Of a stretch of 7,141 nucleotides of DNA, positions 1-4,837 are shown piece by piece. Source of the stretch: DATCDE01 sp038252405 (GTDB taxonomy: Bacteria > Actinomycetota > Actinomycetes > Prado026); contig JBBSAJ010000064.1 in NCBI GenBank assembly GCA_038252405.1, positions 1 to 7,141 of the forward strand, in the 5' to 3' direction. A model generated the notes under the pieces. That model searched no databases. It was not told where the DNA came from and saw only the letters and a program-made list of their open reading frames with translations. The translations under genes and the position numbers were made by a program. The stretch's first letter is position 1. Every line of letters starts with the position of its first letter.

Positions 1-2
1 CC

Positions 3-56
3 CAAGACCAACTCATCGAGATCTTCGACCTAAACCGTTGGGCACCCCACACTTAG
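3..56 (+). CDS. Possible C-terminal end of an upstream gene (partial, unidentified)
   Basis: The frame starting at base 3 reads QDQLIEIFDLNRWAPHT and then a TAG stop at 54-56. The mix of hydrophobic and charged residues looks like a plausible protein C-terminus, but only 17 codons are visible and I do not recognise the family. Codon choice (CAA twice, CTA, CGT, ACT) is unlike the GC-ending codons of all other genes here, and bases 1-120 are about 57% G+C by hand count, well below the rest. That would fit a recently acquired neighbour, or simply non-coding DNA open by chance. A C-rich, G-poor stretch follows directly, as expected after a Rho-terminated gene. Confidence 0.3.
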   Translation, partial: QDQLIEIFDLNRWAPHT

Positions 57-60
57 GTCA

Positions 61-116
61 TACACCCAAACACCACCCGCACCCACGCTGACCTGCACGT
101 TTACACCAACCCCCCG
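61..116 (+). terminator. C-rich, G-poor stretch, candidate Rho-utilisation (rut) region
   Basis: These 56 bases contain 29 C and only 6 G on the + strand, a strong strand asymmetry found nowhere else in the window. C-over-G bubbles just after a stop codon are the usual signature of Rho loading sites. The stretch follows the putative stop at 54-56 and precedes the cyclase promoter. No stable hairpin is visible in it. The assignment is inferred from composition alone; it could also be a relic of lower-GC DNA. Confidence 0.3.
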
Positions 117-123
117 AGATAGC

Positions 124-136
124 CGGGAAACTCCCG
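124..136. promoter_or_regulatory. Short inverted repeat just upstream of the cyclase -10
   Basis: CGGGA-AAC-TCCCG forms a 5-bp inverted repeat with a 3-base centre. It ends one base before the TAGCCT -10 of the adenylate cyclase gene, so a protein bound here would cover the spacer between -35 and -10. It may be an operator. Five-base arms are short enough to arise by chance. Confidence 0.25.
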
Positions 137-137
137 C

Positions 138-143
138 TAGCCT
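138..143 (+). promoter_or_regulatory. -10 element of the adenylate cyclase gene, leaderless start
   Basis: TAGCCT fits the actinobacterial TANNNT -10 pattern. Its last T lies 7 nt before the G of the GTG at 150, which is where transcription should begin, so the mRNA would start at the initiation codon. There is no Shine-Dalgarno before the GTG. No clear -35 hexamer is visible. Confidence 0.6.
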
Positions 144-149
144 GGCCGC

Positions 150-1163
150 GTGGACAGCGCCGATGGCCCGGACCGGTCCACCCTTGCCCGCCTCGAGCAG
201 CGACTGCTCGGCGGACCGCGCACTCTGACGCTCGCCCAGCTCGCCGAGCGCGTCGGAGCCGACGAGGCCACCGTCGGGCTGTTCTGGCACGCGATGGGCG
301 TGGCCGCGACCGATCCGGACGCGATCGCGTTCACCGACGAGGACGCCCGGGTGCTCGGCCACCTGCTCGCCGCGGCCCGGCAGCACGACATCGGGCGCGC
401 TGCGGCGATCTCCCTCGTCCGCTCCGCCGGCCACCTGACGGACCGCCTGGCGCTCTGGCAGGCCGAGGCCCTGGTGGAGCACCTGGCCGAGCGGTACGAG
501 CTGGACGACACCAGCGCCCGGTTGGTGCTCCTTGACCGGATGAGCGAGTTGGCGCCCGTGCTCGAAGAGCAGCTGGTGCACGCCTGGCGGCGTCAGATGG
601 CGGCCCTGGCCGGTCGGTTCGTCGCGGACTTCTCCGCGGCCCGGGGGGTACCCGTCGACGCCCTGCCGCTGGCCCGCGCTGTCGGGTTCGCCGACATGGT
701 CTCGTTCACCACCCGCACCGCCGCGATGCCTCCCGGGGACCTGGCGGGCTTCATCGAGGGCTTCGAGGAGCGCGCCCGGGACGTGGTCACGGCTTCGGGC
801 GGCCGGGTGGTCAAGACCATCGGCGACGCCGTGCTGTTCGTTGCCGACGACGTCACCGCCGGGGCGCAGGTGGCACTCGGCCTCGCGCAGGCCTTCGGTG
901 CGGCCAGCACGACGCCGGTCCGGGTGGGCCTCGTCTGGGGTCGGGTGCTCTCCCGGTTCGGTGACGTGTTCGGGGTGCCGGTGAACCTCGCGGCACGCCT
1001 GACCGGGGAGGCCGAGCCGGGCACTGTGCTCCTGGACGACGCGACGGCCGAGCTGCTCGCGGGCGACGCCCGGTACCTGCTCACCGAGCTGGCCGAGCGC
1101 GACGTCGCGGGCCTCGGCCCGGTCCGGCCGTTCCGGCTGGAGGTCAGCCCACCGGCTCGATGA
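150..1163 (+). CDS. Class III adenylate cyclase with N-terminal regulatory domain (Rv1264-like)
   Basis: A 337-residue cytosolic protein predicted to make cAMP from ATP. Residues 1-170 form a mostly helical N-terminal region resembling the regulatory domain (Ad_Cy_reg) of mycobacterial Rv1264-type cyclases, in which it mediates pH-dependent autoinhibition. Residues 173-333 are the class III catalytic domain. Expected catalytic residues are all visible: metal-binding Asp182 (in FADMVSFT) and Asp226 (in IGDAVLF), adenine-selecting Lys222 and Asp272 (in GDVFG), and transition-state Asn279 and Arg283 (in VNLAAR). It should therefore be an active homodimeric adenylate, not guanylate, cyclase. There is no membrane segment. 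The GTG at 150 is chosen because a -10 hexamer sits exactly 7 nt upstream. The last 20 bp overlap the 3' end of the opposing SRAP gene. pH sensing is inferred from family resemblance and cannot be read from the sequence. Confidence 0.9.
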   Translation: MDSADGPDRSTLARLEQRLLGGPRTLTLAQLAERVGADEATVGLFWHAMGVAATDPDAIAFTDEDARVLGHLLAAARQHDIGRAAAISLVRSAGHLTDRLALWQAEALVEHLAERYELDDTSARLVLLDRMSELAPVLEEQLVHAWRRQMAALAGRFVADFSAARGVPVDALPLARAVGFADMVSFTTRTAAMPPGDLAGFIEGFEERARDVVTASGGRVVKTIGDAVLFVADDVTAGAQVALGLAQAFGAASTTPVRVGLVWGRVLSRFGDVFGVPVNLAARLTGEAEPGTVLLDDATAELLAGDARYLLTELAERDVAGLGPVRPFRLEVSPPAR

Positions 1164-1776
1164 GCTGGGGGCCGTCGGTGCCCACCTTGTTGACCTGGGT
1201 CGACACCGGCGTTCCCACGAGCGACGGCGCCGGGTCGAGGATCACCGGTCGGCGGTCGTGGATCGCCGCGAGCGCCGGGTCGTTCGCCGGGGCGCCCCCG
1301 GTCACGATGGTCATCGTCACGAGCCAGCGCAGTGGGTCGTCGTCGGCGCGCTCACGGTCGCGCCAGAACTCGTACAGGCCGGCAAAGGCGAGCGGGCCGC
1401 CGTCGGCGGGGTGGATCCAGAAGGGCTGCTCCTGCCACTCGAAGTAGCCCTCGGCCGGGACCAGGCAGCGCCGGGACGCGGCGGCCTTGCGGAACGCGGG
1501 CTTGGTGGTCAGGGTCTCGACGCGGGCGTTGATCATCCGCGAGCCGACCGACGGGTCCTTCGCCCAGCCGGGGACCAGCCCCCAGCGGGCGACCCGGAGC
1601 GATCGCCGCACCTCGTCGTCCTGCTCGCGCTCGACCACGATCCGCACCGGATCCGTCGGCGCGAGGTTCCAGGACGGTGGCAGCAGCAGCGCGTCCTCGG
1701 CGACGTCGGGCGGCGCGACGGCGAAGGCGTCGGCCAGGTCCTGGGCCTCGCGGAACGAGGCATAGCGTCCGCACAT
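1144..1776 (-). CDS. SRAP / YedK-HMCES family abasic-site DNA-protein crosslink protein
   Basis: A 210-residue protein of the SOS-response-associated peptidase family, which shields abasic sites in single-stranded DNA through a thiazolidine crosslink to Cys2. The diagnostic MCGRY start is present, so Cys2 is exposed once Met1 is removed. Other family landmarks are SWNLAPT (35-41), SRMINARVET (79-88, active-site Asn84), LVPAEGYFEW (105-114, Glu109) and AAIHDRRPVIL (170-180, His173). The start at 1776 is fixed by the need for Cys2 and by a -10 hexamer 7 nt upstream; longer in-frame starts would bury the cysteine. The segment after RPVIL is unusually short before the conserved TPVSTQVN...DGPQLIEP tail, as if 20-30 residues holding the usual W-x-x-WLDP helix were deleted in frame. 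The common RMP is RRP here. The gene is convergent with the cyclase (20-bp overlap) and divergent from the MFS gene. Confidence 0.93.
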   Translation of the reverse strand: MCGRYASFREAQDLADAFAVAPPDVAEDALLLPPSWNLAPTDPVRIVVEREQDDEVRRSLRVARWGLVPGWAKDPSVGSRMINARVETLTTKPAFRKAAASRRCLVPAEGYFEWQEQPFWIHPADGGPLAFAGLYEFWRDRERADDDPLRWLVTMTIVTGGAPANDPALAAIHDRRPVILDPAPSLVGTPVSTQVNKVGTDGPQLIEPVG

Positions 1777-1782
1777 GGGTCC

Positions 1783-1788
1783 AGGATG
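1783..1788 (-). promoter_or_regulatory. -10 element of the SRAP gene, leaderless start
   Basis: On the - strand this reads CATCCT, keeping the two most conserved -10 positions (A at -11, T at -7) with C in place of T at -12. Its last base is 7 nt before the A of the ATG at 1776, so the transcript should begin at the start codon. No Shine-Dalgarno is present. The palindrome at 1797-1810 lies over the -35 zone. Confidence 0.5.
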
Positions 1789-1796
1789 CCCGCCGC

Positions 1797-1810
1797 CGCC
1801 GACGTCGGCG
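1797..1810. promoter_or_regulatory. Perfect 14-bp palindrome over the SRAP -35 zone, candidate operator
   Basis: CGCCGACGTCGGCG is perfectly self-complementary, centred between 1803 and 1804. Counted from the predicted SRAP start it spans about -22 to -35, where a bound dimeric repressor would block RNA polymerase. It does not resemble the actinobacterial LexA box (TCGAAC-N4-GTTCGA), so SOS control is not supported. GC-rich palindromes do occur by chance in such DNA. Confidence 0.4.
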
Positions 1811-1816
1811 CGTTCC

Positions 1817-1870
1817 CCGGTTGCACGGCAGGAGCAAACCGGTCGCACGGCAGGAGCAATCCGGTCGCGC
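1817..1870. repeat. 22-bp tandem repeat, about 2.5 copies, in the divergent promoter region
   Basis: Units begin at 1817, 1839 and 1861, each with CCGGT. The first two full units (1817-1838 and 1839-1860) match at 20 of 22 bases, differing only at the sixth and last base; they share the core GCACGGCAGGAGCAA. The third copy is partial (1861-1870, 9 of 10 matching). The period is about two helical turns, so all copies present the same DNA face. The block lies between both start sites, from about -41 of the SRAP gene to about -31 of the MFS gene. An array of activator or repressor sites is one reading; replication slippage or a dispersed intergenic repeat family are others. Confidence 0.8.
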
Positions 1871-1888
1871 ATCGAAACGATCCACTGG

Positions 1889-1894
1889 GATACT
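1889..1894 (+). promoter_or_regulatory. -10 element of the MFS transporter gene, leaderless start
   Basis: GATACT is preceded by TGG, giving an extended -10 (TG-N-GATACT). Its last T is 7 nt before the GTG at 1901, so a leaderless mRNA is predicted. There is no Shine-Dalgarno. The -35 zone (about 1866-1871) coincides with the end of the 22-bp tandem repeat. Confidence 0.6.
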
Positions 1895-1900
1895 CCAGCG

Positions 1901-3175
1901 GTGACGGAGCTGACGCAGGGCCCCGAGGCGAAGCCTCACCCGGGCCCGCGCCAGGCCCGCGGTGCCGGTCTGGTGGTGGTGATCGGTTCGCTCACCCTGC
2001 TGCCCGCCGTGACCACCGACATGTACCTGCCGTCGTTGCCCGACGTCGCCCGCGACCTCAGCACGACGACGGCCGCCGCCCAGTTCACGATCACCGGGAT
2101 GCTGCTCGGCGGCGCGATCGGTCAGCTCCTGATCGGGCCGGTCTCCGACCGGGTCGGCCGCCGGCTACCGGCCCTGGTCGGGATCGGCCTGCACGTGGTG
2201 ATCTCGCTGCTGTGCACAGTGGTGACCGACATCAGCCAGCTCCAGGCACTGCGGGTGACCCAAGGCCTGGCCGCCGCGGGGGGCACCGTCGTCGGCCTGG
2301 CGGTGATCCGGGACCGCTTCAGCGGCGCGGAGGCGGCCCGGCTGCTCTCCCGGCTGATGCTCGTGATCGGCGCTGCACCGCTGCTCGCACCGACCGTCGG
2401 CGGGTTCGTCGCCCAGCAGTGGGGGTGGCGCGCGGTCTTCCTCACCCTCGCCGCGCTGGCTCTGGCCATCGGGACGATCGTCGCGTTCTTCCTCCCGGAG
2501 ACGCTCCCGCCGGAGCGACGGGTGTCCCGCGGCCTCGGCACGGTGTTCCGGGGCTACGGCGAGCTGGTGCGCGACCGGCACTTCATGGCGCTCGCCGTGC
2601 TGCCCGGCTTCGGGATGGGCGTGGTCCTGGGTTACGTCGCGGGCTCGACGTTCGTGTTCCAGACCGAGCGCGGGCTCAGCAAGCCTCAGTTCGCGGTCAT
2701 CTTCGCCGCCATCGGGGTGGCCCAGGTGATCTCCGCCCAGTTCAACGCGGCGATCGTGCGCCGGGTCGGGCCGCTGCGCCTGTTGCGGGTCGGTCTGCCG
2801 ATGGGCGCGCTGCTCGCGGCCGCTCTCGTGCTGGTGGCGGCCCGCGACGTCGGGGGCCTGATCGGTCTCATCGTGATGCTCTGGCTCACCCTCGGTTCGC
2901 TCGGCTTCGTGATGGCCAACGCCGCCGCACTTGCGCTGACCCGGCACGGCGAGCGCGCCGGGACCGCCGCCGCGGTGATCGGGTTCCTGCAGGCCGGGGT
3001 CGGTGGGACGGTGAGCTCGATGGTCGGCCCGCTGGGCGGGCGCACCATGGCGATGACCACCGTGATGCTCGGCAGCCTGCTGGTCGCGCTCCTGGTGCTT
3101 GCCGTGGGGACGCCTGCGTACCGGCGCGGCGGCTGGCTGACGGTGGCCGAGCCGGGGACCACGCACGCCCGCTGA
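1901..3175 (+). CDS. Bcr/CflA family MFS drug-resistance exporter
   Basis: A 424-residue proton-coupled exporter of the DHA1 (Bcr/CflA) group, whose members expel bicyclomycin, chloramphenicol and other small molecules. About 12 hydrophobic segments are visible, near residues 22-38, 61-81, 90-108, 118-137, 150-172, 177-198, 228-250, 265-285, 296-313, 318-340, 353-375 and 383-403. The family hallmark TTDMYLPSLP (38-47) lies at the end of TM1 with Asp40. Loop 2-3 motif A is GPVSDRVGRR (79-88), TM4 carries Arg118 (LRVTQG), and TM5 has the antiporter motif C pattern (GAAPLLAPTVGG, 157-168). The start is the GTG at 1901, set by the -10 hexamer and by the short hydrophilic N-terminus usual in the family; a longer in-frame start at 1775 would run back over the promoter and repeats. 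It diverges from the SRAP gene. The substrate cannot be told from sequence. Confidence 0.9.
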   Translation: MTELTQGPEAKPHPGPRQARGAGLVVVIGSLTLLPAVTTDMYLPSLPDVARDLSTTTAAAQFTITGMLLGGAIGQLLIGPVSDRVGRRLPALVGIGLHVVISLLCTVVTDISQLQALRVTQGLAAAGGTVVGLAVIRDRFSGAEAARLLSRLMLVIGAAPLLAPTVGGFVAQQWGWRAVFLTLAALALAIGTIVAFFLPETLPPERRVSRGLGTVFRGYGELVRDRHFMALAVLPGFGMGVVLGYVAGSTFVFQTERGLSKPQFAVIFAAIGVAQVISAQFNAAIVRRVGPLRLLRVGLPMGALLAAALVLVAARDVGGLIGLIVMLWLTLGSLGFVMANAAALALTRHGERAGTAAAVIGFLQAGVGGTVSSMVGPLGGRTMAMTTVMLGSLLVALLVLAVGTPAYRRGGWLTVAEPGTTHAR

Positions 3176-3212
3176 ACGGTGAACGACAACGCCGCACCCG
3201 GTCCGGCGCCCC

Positions 3213-3218
3213 TACGCT
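3213..3218 (+). promoter_or_regulatory. -10 element of the aminotransferase gene, leaderless start
   Basis: TACGCT fits TANNNT and ends 7 nt before the GTG at 3225. It lies in a 49-bp gap after the MFS stop codon, so the aminotransferase probably has its own promoter and need not depend on read-through. No Shine-Dalgarno and no obvious terminator are present in the gap. Confidence 0.55.
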
Positions 3219-3224
3219 GGCGCG

Positions 3225-4451
3225 GTGATCCCCAGCTCGCCACGGTGGCGCGACGTCGCGCACGCGGTCGGCCTGGTGGACGCCGACGGCGCGGTGCGCC
3301 CGACGATCTTCGCGGAGATGTCCGCGCTCGCGGCGCGCACCGGCGCGATCAACCTCGGCCAGGGCTTCCCCGACGTCGACGGCCCAGCCCATGTGATCGA
3401 GGCCGCGGTCGCCGCGCTGCGATCCGGGCACAACCAGTACCCGCCGGGCGACGGGATCCCCGAGCTGCGCGAGGCGGTCGCGGCGCATCAGAGCCGCCAC
3501 TACGGGCTGGACTGGGATCCCGGCACGGAGGTGCTCGTGACCACCGGTGCGACCGAGGCGATCGCCGCAGCGGTGCTCGCCTTCGCCGGGCCGGGCGACG
3601 AGGTGGTGGTGATCGAGCCGTACTACGACTCCTATGCCGCGGTGGTGGCGCTGGCGGGCGCTCGCCTGGTGACCGTCGGCCTGGTGCGGGACGGCGCGTC
3701 CGGTGACTTCCGTCTGGACCGGGACGCCCTGCGCGCGGCCTTCGGTCCGCGGACCCGGCTGGTGCTGGTCAACTCCCCGCACAACCCGACCGGAACGGTG
3801 CTGACTGTCGACGACCTGACCGAGCTGGCGCGCCTGGCCACCGCCGGCGGCGCCGTCGTGGTCACGGACGAGGTCTACGAGCACCTGACCTTCGACGGCG
3901 TCGTGCACGTCCCGATCGCGACGCTGCCCGGGATGGCCGAGCGCACCCTGAGCATCTCGTCGGCGGGCAAGACCCTTTCGTTCACCGGCTGGAAGGTGGG
4001 CTGGGTCACCGGGCCGGCGGATCTGGTCACCGCCGTCCGCACGGTCAAGCAGTTCCTCACCTACACCTCGGGTGCCCCGCTCCAGCCGGCGGTCGCGGCC
4101 GCCCTGGCCGATCCGGACGGGCGGGTGGGGGAGTACGTGCGCGACCTCGCGGCGTCCCTCGCCGCGCGGCGGGACCTCCTGTGCGCCGGGCTGTCGGCCG
4201 CGGGGTTCGACGTCGTCGTGCCGTCCGGGACCTACTTCGTCGTGGCGGACGGCGCGGCGTTCGCCGACGACGGTGCGCGGCTCTGCCGGGAGCTGCCGGA
4301 GCGGGTGGGGGTGGTGGCGGTCCCGGTGAGCGCGTTCTGCGTCGCGGGCTCGCCGACCGCCAAGGCCTTGCGCTCCTGGGTCCGGTTCACCTTCGTCAAG
4401 CGGGTCGCCGTGCTGGAGCAGGCCGTGCAGCGGCTGGCGGCGCTCGGCTGA
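3225..4451 (+). CDS. Fold-type I PLP aminotransferase (DapC / methionine-kynurenine aminotransferase-like)
   Basis: A 408-residue cytosolic class I/II aminotransferase, usually a homodimer, that swaps amino groups between an amino acid and a 2-oxoacid. Motifs in order: NLGQGFPD (43-50), NQYPPGDGIPELR (70-82), the PLP-phosphate region TTGATEAI (106-113), EPYYDSY (131-137), NSPHNPTG (183-190, Asn187), TDEVYEHL (214-221, Asp215 pairing with the pyridine nitrogen, Tyr218), Schiff-base Lys249 in SISSAGKT, and substrate-carboxylate Arg387 in WVRFTF. From memory it closely resembles M. tuberculosis Rv0858c, annotated as N-succinyldiaminopimelate aminotransferase (DapC), but the same subfamily includes methionine (YbdL-like) and kynurenine aminotransferases. 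No lysine-pathway gene lies nearby, so the substrate is open and no symbol is given. About 24 residues precede the family core; the GTG start is supported by the -10 hexamer. Confidence 0.88.
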   Translation: MIPSSPRWRDVAHAVGLVDADGAVRPTIFAEMSALAARTGAINLGQGFPDVDGPAHVIEAAVAALRSGHNQYPPGDGIPELREAVAAHQSRHYGLDWDPGTEVLVTTGATEAIAAAVLAFAGPGDEVVVIEPYYDSYAAVVALAGARLVTVGLVRDGASGDFRLDRDALRAAFGPRTRLVLVNSPHNPTGTVLTVDDLTELARLATAGGAVVVTDEVYEHLTFDGVVHVPIATLPGMAERTLSISSAGKTLSFTGWKVGWVTGPADLVTAVRTVKQFLTYTSGAPLQPAVAAALADPDGRVGEYVRDLAASLAARRDLLCAGLSAAGFDVVVPSGTYFVVADGAAFADDGARLCRELPERVGVVAVPVSAFCVAGSPTAKALRSWVRFTFVKRVAVLEQAVQRLAALG

Positions 4452-4500
4452 GCCGCGTCCCCCCGGGGCCGGGCCTCGCAGAGAACGCGGCAGCAGCACC

Positions 4501-4547
4501 GGAACGCGACTGCGGACCGCCGCAGTCTGCGCGTGAGGACGCGTTCC
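4501..4547 (+). terminator. Hairpin with alternative outer pairing after the aminotransferase gene
   Basis: GACTGCGG (4508-4515) pairs perfectly with CCGCAGTC (4520-4527) around a 4-base loop; three more outer pairs are possible past a bulged T. An outer pair, GGAACGCG (4501-4508) with CGCGTTCC (4540-4547), can close around it. It lies about 50-95 bases beyond the stop at 4451 and has no U-tract, as is common for actinobacterial intrinsic terminators. Because it sits between convergent genes it may act on both strands. Confidence 0.55.
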
Positions 4548-4553
4548 GCGTCC
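4537..4553. terminator. Second GC hairpin in the convergent intergenic region
   Basis: GGACGCG (4537-4543) and CGCGTCC (4547-4553) form a perfect 7-bp stem with a TTC loop. It shares bases with the outer arm of the preceding structure, so the two cannot form together. It is probably part of the bidirectional termination region between the aminotransferase and feo genes. Confidence 0.45.
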
Positions 4554-4574
4554 CACCGAGTGTCCGTCGCCACG

Positions 4575-4602
4575 CCGGACTGCGCTGAGCGGCAGTGTCC
4601 GG
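4575..4602 (-). terminator. Hairpin 7 bases after the feoC stop, putative feo operon terminator
   Basis: CCGGAC+TGC (4575-4583) pairs with GCA (4592-4594) and GTCCGG (4597-4602), with a 2-base bulge and an 8-base loop. Read leftward it begins immediately past the feoC stop at 4610-4612. No run of T follows on the - strand, so efficiency cannot be judged; its position makes it the best candidate for the end of the feo transcript. Confidence 0.5.
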
Positions 4603-4609
4603 TTGGCGG

Positions 4610-4837
4610 TCAGCGCACGAGCGGGCAGCCCGCGCACGACGGCGGGGCCGCACCCTGCGCGGCGACCGCACAGACCCCGGCCACGCGGCAGCCCGGCTGC
4701 ACGGCGACCCCGGCCGCGACCAGCTCCGCGACGACCGCGGCAACCAGGTCCTCCGGCATCCCCAGCTGGGCGGCGATCGTCGCGACGCTCCCGCCTCGGC
4801 GCGCCCGGACCAGCACCCGCTCGATCACCCCGGTCAC
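4610..4837 (-). CDS. feoC: FeoC-like small winged-helix protein with four cysteines
   Basis: A 75-residue protein, last gene of the feo operon. Residues 1-48 (VIERVLVRARRGGSVAT..., with a second helix LVAAVVAELVAAG) look like a small winged-helix DNA/protein-binding fold. The C-terminal third has four cysteines, Cys50, Cys56, Cys68 and Cys71 (C-x5-C-x11-C-x2-C). Enterobacterial FeoC is also a winged-helix protein with a four-cysteine Fe-S segment, reported to stabilise FeoB or sense iron/oxygen. Its GTG overlaps the feoB stop in GTGA, and GAGG (4843-4846) lies 5 nt upstream as a Shine-Dalgarno. A longer in-frame start inside feoB (4975) is rejected. The family call rests on size, fold pattern, cysteines and context, since FeoC proteins are poorly conserved. 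Confidence 0.78.
   Translation of the reverse strand: MTGVIERVLVRARRGGSVATIAAQLGMPEDLVAAVVAELVAAGVAVQPGCRVAGVCAVAAQGAAPPSCAGCPLVR

Noticed and set aside
1817..1870. CRISPR-like array
   Set aside because: The repeats are directly adjacent with no spacers, only about 2.5 copies, and no cas genes are present.
1777..1872. N-terminal extension of the SRAP protein to an upstream ATG
   Set aside because: It would bury catalytic Cys2, cross the promoter and the tandem repeats, and add a low-complexity leader.
2165..3166. 333-codon His/Glu/Arg-rich frame on the - strand
   Set aside because: Exact antisense shadow of the MFS gene; the composition reflects reverse-complemented hydrophobic codons.
1258..3228. 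656-codon open frame on the + strand
   Set aside because: Overlaps the SRAP and MFS genes in another frame, low-complexity Arg/Gly-rich translation, no start signals.
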